DNA from: Elusimicrobiota bacterium
GTDB taxonomy: Bacteria; Elusimicrobiota; Elusimicrobia; Elusimicrobiales; UBA9959
Assembly (NCBI GenBank): GCA_016208085.1
Contig: JACQYT010000016.1
Span: 1 to 64,000 of the forward strand
Reading direction: 5' to 3'
Length of the DNA stretch: 64,000 nucleotides
Position 1 is the stretch's first letter. Each line of letters opens with the position of its first letter. Of the stretch, positions 19,132 through 27,065 are shown one piece after another. The notes under the pieces were generated by a model, which made no database searches, was not told the DNA's origin, and was given only the letters and a program-made list of their open reading frames with translations. The position numbers were made by a program, and so were the translations under genes.

Positions 19132-19235
19132 AGCAGGGTAGAGGGGATAGGGTAGAGGGTAGAGTAATAAGGAAGTTTCTTAACTTCCGCGCTCTAACCC
19201 TCCCCTCCTCTACCCTCTACCCTCTACCCTTTTTT
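19132..19235. repeat. Inverted-arm element, family A (GGGTAGA/TCTACCC)
   Basis: gggtagaggggatagggtagagggtagag - taataaggaagtttcttaacttccgc - ctcccctcctctaccctctaccctctacccttttttATG. Confidence 0.85.
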
Positions 19236-20318
19236 ATGCGGATACTCGCTTTTGAAACGACCTGCGATGAGACTTCCGTCTCCGTGCTTTGCGGCCGGAG
19301 GCTTCTTTCAAACATTGTTTTTTCACAGATAAAACTTCACCGAAAATACAACGGGGTCGTGCCTGAACTGGCCAGCCGGGCGCATCTTGAAAAGATCCCG
19401 CATGTGCTGGGCCGGGCGCTTGGGCAGGCCGGCTACCGCAGGCCCTTTTTTAAGAACGGGCGCCTGAACGGGCCCGAAATAGACGCTGTGGTTTTTTCCC
19501 GCGGCCCGGGGCTTCCCGGCGCGTTGCTGGTTTCAAGGATGGCGGGCGCCGCCGCGGCCAGGCTTTTGGGCGCGGGCTTTGCGGGGGTCAATCACCTTGA
19601 GGGGCATTTCCTGGCCTATGAATACGAGGGTAACGCCTTAACGAGAAAAATAAAATTTCCCTGCATAGGGCTTATAGCGTCCGGCGGGCATACCGAACTC
19701 TGGAAGGCGCACGATTACGGCCGTTACGCCGTCCTCGGCCGCACGCGCGACGACGCGGCCGGCGAGGCTTTTGACAAAGTGGCGAAACTTCTAGGGTTGG
19801 GGTATCCCGGCGGCCCGGTCGTGGAGAAGACGGCTTTGAAGGCCTCCACCCGGCGGCAGGGGGGGGCGGCCGATTTTCCCAGGCCTTACCTGGACGACAG
19901 CTTTGATTTTTCCTTCAGCGGGCTTAAGACCGCTGTCGCGTACCGCTTAAGGGAGCTGCTGGGCGCGGATTTCTATGAGAAGCGGAAAAAAGCGACGCCC
20001 GGCCTTGCCGCCGCCATCTGCCTGGCTTTTGAGGAGGCCGTCACCGATACTCTGGTTCATAAAACCGTAAAAGCCCTGAAAGCTTACGGCCTTAAAAGGG
20101 CGGTAGTCGGCGGCGGCGTGGCGGCCAACGCCAGGCTAAGGCGCAAATTTTATGAATCGGCGGCTAAAGACGGTTATGAGGTCGGTTTTGCAGAAAAGCG
20201 CTACTGCACCGATAATGCCGCCATGATAGCCCTTTGCGGCGCTAAAAGGCTTGAGCGCGGACGTCTCGGCGGGTCCGTGGATATAGCTCCCGATTTGGCC
20301 GAAGTGTCGTGGGTATAG
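19236..20318 (+). CDS. tsaD: tRNA N6-adenosine threonylcarbamoyltransferase
   Basis: FETTCDETSVSVL, NHLEGHFLAY, ASGGHTEL, VGGGVAANARLR motifs. Confidence 0.95.
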   Translation: MRILAFETTCDETSVSVLCGRRLLSNIVFSQIKLHRKYNGVVPELASRAHLEKIPHVLGRALGQAGYRRPFFKNGRLNGPEIDAVVFSRGPGLPGALLVSRMAGAAAARLLGAGFAGVNHLEGHFLAYEYEGNALTRKIKFPCIGLIASGGHTELWKAHDYGRYAVLGRTRDDAAGEAFDKVAKLLGLGYPGGPVVEKTALKASTRRQGGAADFPRPYLDDSFDFSFSGLKTAVAYRLRELLGADFYEKRKKATPGLAAAICLAFEEAVTDTLVHKTVKALKAYGLKRAVVGGGVAANARLRRKFYESAAKDGYEVGFAEKRYCTDNAAMIALCGAKRLERGRLGGSVDIAPDLAEVSWV

Positions 20319-20554
20319 GGTATAGGGTGTAGGGTGTAGGGTGTAGGGTATAGGGTGGATTTTTCGGGTTCGTGCAAAGAGCCCGCAATATTAATTCGAC
20401 ACTTTCCGGTCATAATTAGACAGGTGAAAAGGAGAAACGCGCAATAAAGGGAAAGGGTATAGGGTAAAGTGGTAAAGGAAATTCCTTGCTTCCGTACCCT
20501 AAACCCTCTACCCTACACCCTCTACCCTATACCCTCTACCCTATACCCTATTTT
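20315..20554. repeat. Inverted-arm element, family A
   Basis: gggtatagggtgtagggtgtagggtgtaggg...aaaggaaattccttgcttccgtaccctaaaccctctaccctacaccctctaccctataccc. Confidence 0.85.
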
Positions 20555-21736
20555 ATGCTTATATGGCTGCTTAGCGATTGCGACACGGGTAAGTTCGCGG
20601 CGTTCAAGAATCTGCTGAATTCTTTTTCCGCGCAATATCCCGATATCAAAGTGGATTTTCGGGCGCTGACCCGCAGGTCCATGTGGCAGAACCTTTTCGC
20701 CCATCTGCGGGATTCCAAACACCGGGAGTCCGCCGACCTCCTGGAACTGCCGCATTCCTGGACCGCCGTCTTCGCCAGGCTCGGCCTTCTGGCCGAGGTG
20801 GGGGGGGTGCTTGAGAGTTTCACGCCGGCCAGGTACCCGGACTTCCTGAAAAAAGGCTGCGTGCCGGAAGAAAGCGATACCGTTTTTTCCGTACCCTGGT
20901 GGATGGAGGCGCCGGCCCTGTTTTACAGGCCGGAAGAGTTCAGCAAGCGCAGGCTTTGCCCCGAAGCCGACCTGCTTGACTGGGAACATTTCCTGGGGAC
21001 TTGCGAACGGCTGGCGGCCGGAAACAAAAAGCGCGGTTTTTACCCGCTCCTGCAGGGCGACGGCGCCGGCCGGCTGAGCTCTTCCCACGCCCTGCCCTGC
21101 GTCTGGAACCGCGGCGGGGACGTGTTTTCCGAAGACCTGAACCGCTGTACGCTGGGCAAAGACGAGGCCGTGAAAGGCCTTCAGGATTACCTGGAGCCGG
21201 CGCTCAGAGGCTACCTGCCGCTTTTCAATGAGGCCGTGTTTGAAGGCGGGCCCTTTTACGAGGAGGTCTGCGCCATGGTGTTCGGCGCCAGGGCTCCCGC
21301 CTCCCCCGGCAGAAAGAGCGTTTTCAAGGCTGTCCGGCTGCCGGGCCCCAGAAAAAAGGAGCTGGTGTGCAGCTATAACCTGGCGGCCGCCGCCGGTTCG
21401 CCGAACCTTAAAGAGGCGGGGTTGTTCCTCAAATGGGCGTCCGCCGCCGACAACAGCAGTTCTTTCGCCGCGGCTTTCGGAGTTTTCCCCTGTCTCAAAG
21501 CAGGGTTTGAAGAGGCGCTTGAAGACGCGCGCGAGGGCCAAGCCTGGCGGGAGATCTTCTCCGCGCCGGCCATGACGCCCAACATTACCATTTATCCCAC
21601 GGCCCAGTTGCTGCTTGACAGGGCGCTCTGGCACGCGTCCCTGCGCATCGCCAGGCAGACCTACGCGCGCGAAGATTTTTTAAAGGAACTGATAATCGCC
21701 CAGGGCGAGATAGATTATCTGCTGTCGCTGTACTAG
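20555..21736 (+). CDS. ABC-type sugar/extracellular solute-binding-like protein
   Basis: MLIWLLSDCDTGKFAAFKNLLNSFSAQYPDIKVDFRALTRRSMWQNL; SBP-1-like fold pattern; TAG stop at 21734-21736. Confidence 0.6.
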   Translation: MLIWLLSDCDTGKFAAFKNLLNSFSAQYPDIKVDFRALTRRSMWQNLFAHLRDSKHRESADLLELPHSWTAVFARLGLLAEVGGVLESFTPARYPDFLKKGCVPEESDTVFSVPWWMEAPALFYRPEEFSKRRLCPEADLLDWEHFLGTCERLAAGNKKRGFYPLLQGDGAGRLSSSHALPCVWNRGGDVFSEDLNRCTLGKDEAVKGLQDYLEPALRGYLPLFNEAVFEGGPFYEEVCAMVFGARAPASPGRKSVFKAVRLPGPRKKELVCSYNLAAAAGSPNLKEAGLFLKWASAADNSSSFAAAFGVFPCLKAGFEEALEDAREGQAWREIFSAPAMTPNITIYPTAQLLLDRALWHASLRIARQTYAREDFLKELIIAQGEIDYLLSLY

Positions 21737-21901
21737 GGAGCCTGTCCGACATAAGGCTTTCATGGCGAAATTGACGATTTTGAAGCCGAGCCGAAGCGAC
21801 GCGAAACGAGCGCCCTCGACGGAGGTTGTGAATTGAGCGGCGCAAAGGCGCAGGCAAAAAGCGGCAATTGCAGCCGAAATTGCTTATGTCGGACAGTCTC
21901 C
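21737..21901. mobile_element. MITE-like element with 19-bp TIRs
   Basis: ggagcCTGTCCGACATAAG ... CTTATGTCGGACAGtctcc; direct TAG at both flanks (21734-21736, 21902-21904). Confidence 0.65.
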
Positions 21902-21903
21902 TA

Positions 21904-21981
21904 GCAGCGCGAGAGCAAGAGAGTAGCAGTTTAAAACAAAAAAAGCGCCTTTTTGACTGTCGCGCTGTCGCGCTTTCTATT
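21904..21981. repeat. Inverted-arm element, family C
   Basis: gcagcgcgagagcaagagagtagcag - tttaaaacaaaaaaagcgcctttttga - ctgtcgcgctgtcgcgctttct. Confidence 0.7.
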
Positions 21982-23544
21982 ATGAAAAAGTCAAAGCAAC
22001 TCCTGAACGGTCTTGACTCGGCCGGGGAACCCCCCGTGTTTTTTGAGAGCCGGGAAGCTTTCCTCAAAGGGCTGCTGGAAACCGCTTCAAAGCTTGTCGC
22101 GGCCGAGCGGGTGTCTTTTTACTATTACGACGAGAAAAACGCGCTCCTGCGCCTGATGATGCGCCGCTCGGGCGGCGCGTCCTTCGAGGCCGAGGAAAAC
22201 GTGCGCCAGGGGCGGAATTCGCCGGCGGCCTCGGCGCTCGCCGCGCTTAAGCCGCTGGTTTTCAGGAACAGGGCCGGCCATTTCCTGCTGACGCCTTTCC
22301 GCATAGAAATATATTCCGCGTCCGCCAACCGCGAAGCTCCCATCCAGGGCCTGATCAAGCTGGAGCGCTCCCTGAAGAAGCGGCGCTTCTCGCCGGCCGA
22401 GGCTGCCCTGGCCCAGGAACGCCTCGGCGGCTTCATGCGCAGCTATTACAAGGCCGAGTTTGTGGCCTTGAACAGAAAATACGCCAAGAACCTGGCCGCC
22501 ATCACGGAGCTTACCGAGATCTTCGCCAATTCGCTCCGGGTGCGGGAAAGCTTCAAACATATTCTGACGGGCATCCAGACCTATTTCGGCTTTGACCGGG
22601 TGCGTCTCTATCTGATAGATGAAAAAGCCCGGAAACTGAAAGGGGAGTTCAGCTCCGACATCAGGGGCCAGATCAAAAGCATAGCTTACGAGGAGATCCC
22701 GCTGGAAAGCGGCGCGCACCGGTTCGCCGATATCGTGCTGGGCAAAAATTCAAACACCTTCATGGAGCGCTACAAAGACTGCGTCCTCTATCTGCCGCTG
22801 ATAGTGCAGGGCGTGACCATAGGCCTTCTGATCGTGGACAATCTTTTGAGCCAGCAGAAAATAGCGCCCGGGGAACTGGCCATGCTGAAATCTTTCGCGG
22901 GCCAGATAGGCCTTGCGCTGGACAATGTCCGGCTTTTTGACAAGGTGGAAGAACTCTCGCTGTACGACGAACTGACCAAACTGCCTTTGAGAAGATATTT
23001 CAACCAGCGTTTCCAGGAAGAGTTCTACCGCGCGGAACGTTTCGCCACCCCGCTGGCCGTTATCTGGGCGGACATAGACTATTTCAAGGAAGTGAACGAT
23101 ACCTACGGGCACCAGATAGGCGACAAGGTGCTGAAAGAGATCGGCCGGGTCATACTTTCAAACCTGCGCAAGATAGATTTCCCCTGCCGTTACGGCGGCG
23201 ACGAAATAATAATACTGCTGCCGCAGGCCAGCGGCGAAGAAGCCCGCAAGCTCTCCCGGCGCCTGGCCGAGGAAATAGCCGAGATAAAAATCCCGGTGCC
23301 TTTTTCAAAGGCCCGGGAACTGGCCGTCTCGCTCAGCGTCGGCATTTCCACTTTCCCCGCCGACGCGGCCTCCATGGAAAGCCTTCTTGAAAAAGCCGAC
23401 GACGCCTTATACTGGGTCAAATCCCAGGGCCGCGGGCGCATAGCGCTCGCGAGCGAAGTGAAGGCCGAGAAAAGCAGGGTAGAGGGTAGAGGGGATAGGG
23501 TAGAGGGTAGAGGGGATAGGGTAGAGGGTGAAGAAAAAGTATAG
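21982..23544 (+). CDS. GAF-GGDEF diguanylate cyclase; C-terminal tail encoded by a family A repeat
   Basis: ELSLYDELTKLPLRRYFNQRF, IWADIDYFKEVNDTYGHQIGDKVL, CRYGGDEIIILLP (GGDEI); tail SRVEGRGDRVEGRGDRVEGEEKV. Confidence 0.9.
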   Translation: MKKSKQLLNGLDSAGEPPVFFESREAFLKGLLETASKLVAAERVSFYYYDEKNALLRLMMRRSGGASFEAEENVRQGRNSPAASALAALKPLVFRNRAGHFLLTPFRIEIYSASANREAPIQGLIKLERSLKKRRFSPAEAALAQERLGGFMRSYYKAEFVALNRKYAKNLAAITELTEIFANSLRVRESFKHILTGIQTYFGFDRVRLYLIDEKARKLKGEFSSDIRGQIKSIAYEEIPLESGAHRFADIVLGKNSNTFMERYKDCVLYLPLIVQGVTIGLLIVDNLLSQQKIAPGELAMLKSFAGQIGLALDNVRLFDKVEELSLYDELTKLPLRRYFNQRFQEEFYRAERFATPLAVIWADIDYFKEVNDTYGHQIGDKVLKEIGRVILSNLRKIDFPCRYGGDEIIILLPQASGEEARKLSRRLAEEIAEIKIPVPFSKARELAVSLSVGISTFPADAASMESLLEKADDALYWVKSQGRGRIALASEVKAEKSRVEGRGDRVEGRGDRVEGEEKV

Positions 23545-23710
23545 GGTCGACGATTTAGGGTTTGGGATTAAGGAGTTCCTTAATAACTATACCCTGAACC
23601 CTCTACCCTTCGGAGAGGGTAAACTTTATGAAGAAGATGAAAAACTTTAAAAAAGGATTTTTAGGACTGTTTTTTTTGGCCTCTACCCTCTACCCTCTAC
23701 CCTCTACCCT
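23472..23710. repeat. Inverted-arm element, family A, overlapping two coding regions
   Basis: agggtagagggtagagggg repeats inside the 3' end of the GGDEF gene; ctctaccctctaccctctaccctctaccct inside the 5' end of the next gene; centre ttaaggagttccttaataac. Confidence 0.85.
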
Positions 23711-25019
23711 TCTGTACGCGGCGTTTGAGGACATAGGCCTGGGCGCTGGGTCAAGGGGCCTCGCCGATTCGGTCACGGCGTTGGGCGACATAAACGGAGT
23801 CCTCCTGAACCCGGCCGTGACCGGCGGGGCCAGAAAATTTGAGACCGGGGTGCATTTTGAGGCCGGTTCCAGGACGAGCCTCGGGCCCGCGGATTTCAAC
23901 AGCTACGCGTTCAACATGGCCTTGCCGCGCATGACCTACGGAAAACTGGGCACGCTTTCGCTGCTGGGCAGATACAATTCGCAGGAGGAGCTTTCCCAAA
24001 AGACCCTCGGCATCGGTTACGGCACCTGGCAGGCCCTGAAGACCGCTCTGGGCGTGGTGGATTTCGGCGCCGGTCTCAAGGTGCTGCAGGCCGCCGCGGT
24101 CAAAAGCGGAGACTCCGGCATGGGGTTTGGCTTAGACCTGGGCGCGCTTTGGCGCGCGGACTCGCGCCATAACCTGGGCCTTTCGTTTTTAAACGTCAAT
24201 TCGCCCTCTTTTAAAATAGACGCGGCAGATGACAGGGCCCCGTTCACGGTCAGGTTCGGCGCCGCCGAGACGACCGAAGATTACACCCTGACGATGGACG
24301 TCGCCAGGAGAGCGGCGGCCGGCGGCTACCCGGCGAATTTCAGCCTTAATTCCGGTTTTGAATATGTCTGGCGCACCTACAGATACGGCCTTTTTTGTTC
24401 GCGCACGGGGCTTTCCCTCGCCGGGCGGGCCTCTTTTTTAAGCCTCGGCATTGCCTATAAGCATCTGGCTTCCGAGCTGGCCTACTCTTTGATGGCGCCT
24501 TTGACCGGCGCAATACTTCCGGGTCACGCTTTAAGCCTTACCGTCAGGTTCGGCGACAGGGATATAGAATCCGAATATGAGCGGCTGATAAAGCAGGAAA
24601 TAAAATACCGGAAGGACCTGATAGGGGCCCTGGACGAATCCTTAAAGCGCGAGACCCTGCTGAAAGACGAGCTGAACAGCCTTAAAGTGGAAATAGACGC
24701 TCTGAACGACAAACTTAACGCCGCCCGGGAGCAGAAAGCCGCGGTTGTCGAGGCCAGGGAAAAGCTGGAAGTCATAGTGGAACGCCAGCGCAGGGCCGAG
24801 GCCGAACTTAAGGTTCTGGAAGAAAAAAGGCGGCGGGACAAGCTGAACCAGGTCCAGTTTGATTTCAGCCGCGACTGGCAGGCTTATCTGAAGCTCAAAA
24901 GCGGCGGCGCTCCGAAAGACGTTTTAAAAGGCTCCCTCCAGCGGCTGATAAGCCAGTACCAGAGTACGGGCATAGACATCAGCCAGGCGACCATAGAGCT
25001 TCAGCAGCTAGTGCAGTAA
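23628..25019 (+). CDS. PorV/UPF0164-like outer membrane protein with C-terminal coiled coil
   Basis: Signal peptide LGLFFLASTLYPLPSTLLYA, then GLGAGSRGLADSVTALGDINGVLLNPAV; beta-rich domain and coiled-coil tail. Confidence 0.7.
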   Translation: MKKMKNFKKGFLGLFFLASTLYPLPSTLLYAAFEDIGLGAGSRGLADSVTALGDINGVLLNPAVTGGARKFETGVHFEAGSRTSLGPADFNSYAFNMALPRMTYGKLGTLSLLGRYNSQEELSQKTLGIGYGTWQALKTALGVVDFGAGLKVLQAAAVKSGDSGMGFGLDLGALWRADSRHNLGLSFLNVNSPSFKIDAADDRAPFTVRFGAAETTEDYTLTMDVARRAAAGGYPANFSLNSGFEYVWRTYRYGLFCSRTGLSLAGRASFLSLGIAYKHLASELAYSLMAPLTGAILPGHALSLTVRFGDRDIESEYERLIKQEIKYRKDLIGALDESLKRETLLKDELNSLKVEIDALNDKLNAAREQKAAVVEAREKLEVIVERQRRAEAELKVLEEKRRRDKLNQVQFDFSRDWQAYLKLKSGGAPKDVLKGSLQRLISQYQSTGIDISQATIELQQLVQ

Positions 25020-25020
25020 A

Positions 25021-25146
25021 AAATCAGCCTGATCGGCGAAGCAAAAATTCATAGGCGTTCATTGGTAGAATCATCCAGCCTAAAATCGGCAGACAGGCAA
25101 ACGAGGAATCGAAAATTGCCCGCTTCAAGCGGGCAATTTTCGATGT
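25021..25146. repeat. Dispersed repeat R2, divergent copy
   Basis: cagcctgatcggcgaag...cgttcattggtagaatc...cgaaaattgcccgcttcaagcgggcaattttcg. Confidence 0.6.
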
Positions 25147-25207
25147 AACCTTTTCTTAACATTTATTTCACTTCGCGGCAATACCCGCCTGATAAACTAA
25201 ATTAGCT

Positions 25208-26932
25208 ATGGAACCCAAAGAAATAGACAGGAAAATGGACGAACTCTGGAAAAGAGCGGCCGGCTCCGATTATGCGCCGGAAAACTCCTCCGCGCCTGCG
25301 CCCTGGACCGAGTCGGGCATTGAAACCATACAATTCTTGAAAAATAATTTTTCAAAAGCCGAAAACGACTGGAACCGCCTGCTTCAGACCAAAGACTCCA
25401 CCATCCGCGAACTTTCCGCGCAGGTTGACGAAGTCCGGGCCCATTTAAGCGAGTTGAAACAGCATTACCAGGAGGCCCGGGAGCGGCTGATAAACGAGGA
25501 GCTGAGCGTCGCGCTGAACCTGGAAGATTCGCGCCGGCTCCTGGATACGCAGAAAAAAAACCACGCGCGGGAGATAACCCTTTTAAAAGATGTCCTGGAA
25601 CGGACCAGACTGGAACTCGGAAACCTGGCCGCTCAGTCCGAGGCTTTAAGGGCGGAGCGCGACTCGTGGCAGCGCAAGTTCGGCGAAGCGGCCGTCACGG
25701 AGGGGGACGCCAAAGACTCTTCCGCGCGGTTTGAGGCGCAGCTTGCCGACGCCAAAGAAGCGGTGGAAAAAACGCTTTCCGAACTGCTGGTCGAGAGAAA
25801 GAACCGCCGGGACGCCGAAAGCGGGCTGCAGGAATCCGGGAAAGAAAATTCAGAACTCCAGGCCCGGCTCGCAGACATGAAGGCCAACTGGGACGCGGAG
25901 CGCAGCCAATGGCGCGAGCTCTGGGACCGGGAACGCTCGGTCTGGGAAACCCATCGCCAGGAATTCGCGGTCTGGGAAGAGCGTTTGCGCTCGGAGCGCC
26001 AGGCCTGGACGGCCAAGCTCAAAGAAGAGGAGTCAAAAGGCATGGAGTACGCTTCCGGGCTTGCCAACGTGCTGAAGGAGTCCTCGCAGTGGTCGGAGAA
26101 AGTGACGCAGATACTGAAGCTCTACGCTTTGAAAGGGGTCCAGCTGCCGGCCGTATTTGTTTCGCCGCAAGCGGGCGTCATAAAGACCAGGCGGACGGTT
26201 TCCAGAATGGCCGCCCTGGCCCTGGCGGGCCTTGCGGTCCTGGGAGGCTTTGCCTGGTGGCTTTACGATTTCAGGAGCAAGGCGCATTTTAACCTGCTCA
26301 GCCAGCACAGCCTTGAAACCCCCAATGCCGCCGGGCTGGCCGTCTCAAAGGACGGCTTGTGGCTTGCGGACTGGGATACGGGGCTTGTTTTGAAGGACGC
26401 CGGGAACCTTTCAAACCTGAGGGTCCTGAACGGCTCGGGCGCGGAACCTTTCAGGCCGGCCGCCGTAAGCGCGTATGACGGCGGGGCGTGGGTGCTGGAT
26501 ATGGCCCAGTTGCGGTTCCTGAAAAAAGATCTCAAAACCGGCAGTGTGCTTGAAACTGTGAAAACCCCCGGCCCGGCGCCGCAGGGAGTGGCCTGGGACG
26601 GCTATAACCTGTGGTCTTTTGACGCGGCCACGGGAATGCTGTATAAATACGGCCTGGACCCCAAAACGGGCGTAACGGCTAGTTTTGAGCTGCCGCTCGC
26701 CAAGAGCCTCGTCTCCATGCAGTGGTTTAAAAACGAACTCTGGATCCTTGACGCGAAAAATGTTTTAAGGCGCTATGCTTTAAAGAACGGGCTGTTTGCG
26801 GTCGTCTCCTCGCAGGCTTTTAAAAGCCCGGCCCTGGCGTTCTGGGCCGAAGACGGCCGGTTCTGGACCCTTGAAACGAATAGGAATAAGAACGGTCTTG
26901 AGATTAAAAAATACGCGGTAAAGACATATTGA
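25208..26932 (+). CDS. Coiled-coil membrane protein with C-terminal beta-propeller-like domain
   Basis: Long coiled coil, TM AALALAGLAVLGGFAWWLY, C-terminal repeats DGLWLADWDTG / GGAWVLDMAQ / YNLWSFDAATG / NELWILDAKN. Confidence 0.65.
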   Translation: MEPKEIDRKMDELWKRAAGSDYAPENSSAPAPWTESGIETIQFLKNNFSKAENDWNRLLQTKDSTIRELSAQVDEVRAHLSELKQHYQEARERLINEELSVALNLEDSRRLLDTQKKNHAREITLLKDVLERTRLELGNLAAQSEALRAERDSWQRKFGEAAVTEGDAKDSSARFEAQLADAKEAVEKTLSELLVERKNRRDAESGLQESGKENSELQARLADMKANWDAERSQWRELWDRERSVWETHRQEFAVWEERLRSERQAWTAKLKEEESKGMEYASGLANVLKESSQWSEKVTQILKLYALKGVQLPAVFVSPQAGVIKTRRTVSRMAALALAGLAVLGGFAWWLYDFRSKAHFNLLSQHSLETPNAAGLAVSKDGLWLADWDTGLVLKDAGNLSNLRVLNGSGAEPFRPAAVSAYDGGAWVLDMAQLRFLKKDLKTGSVLETVKTPGPAPQGVAWDGYNLWSFDAATGMLYKYGLDPKTGVTASFELPLAKSLVSMQWFKNELWILDAKNVLRRYALKNGLFAVVSSQAFKSPALAFWAEDGRFWTLETNRNKNGLEIKKYAVKTY

Positions 26933-27065
26933 TTTTATTATTTGAAAATGCCAGAATTAACGTAAGCATTCAGTGAGGCTATATGTCATTCCCGCAGTTC
27001 GTAAGCAGGAATGATAATCACGAATGACGGGTTTACCGAACATTTACGAACTAAAACGAGGATTT

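Noticed and set aside
20522-21634. 370-aa minus-strand ORF
   Set aside because: Antisense to the solute-binding gene and partly in repeat sequence; no domain signature.
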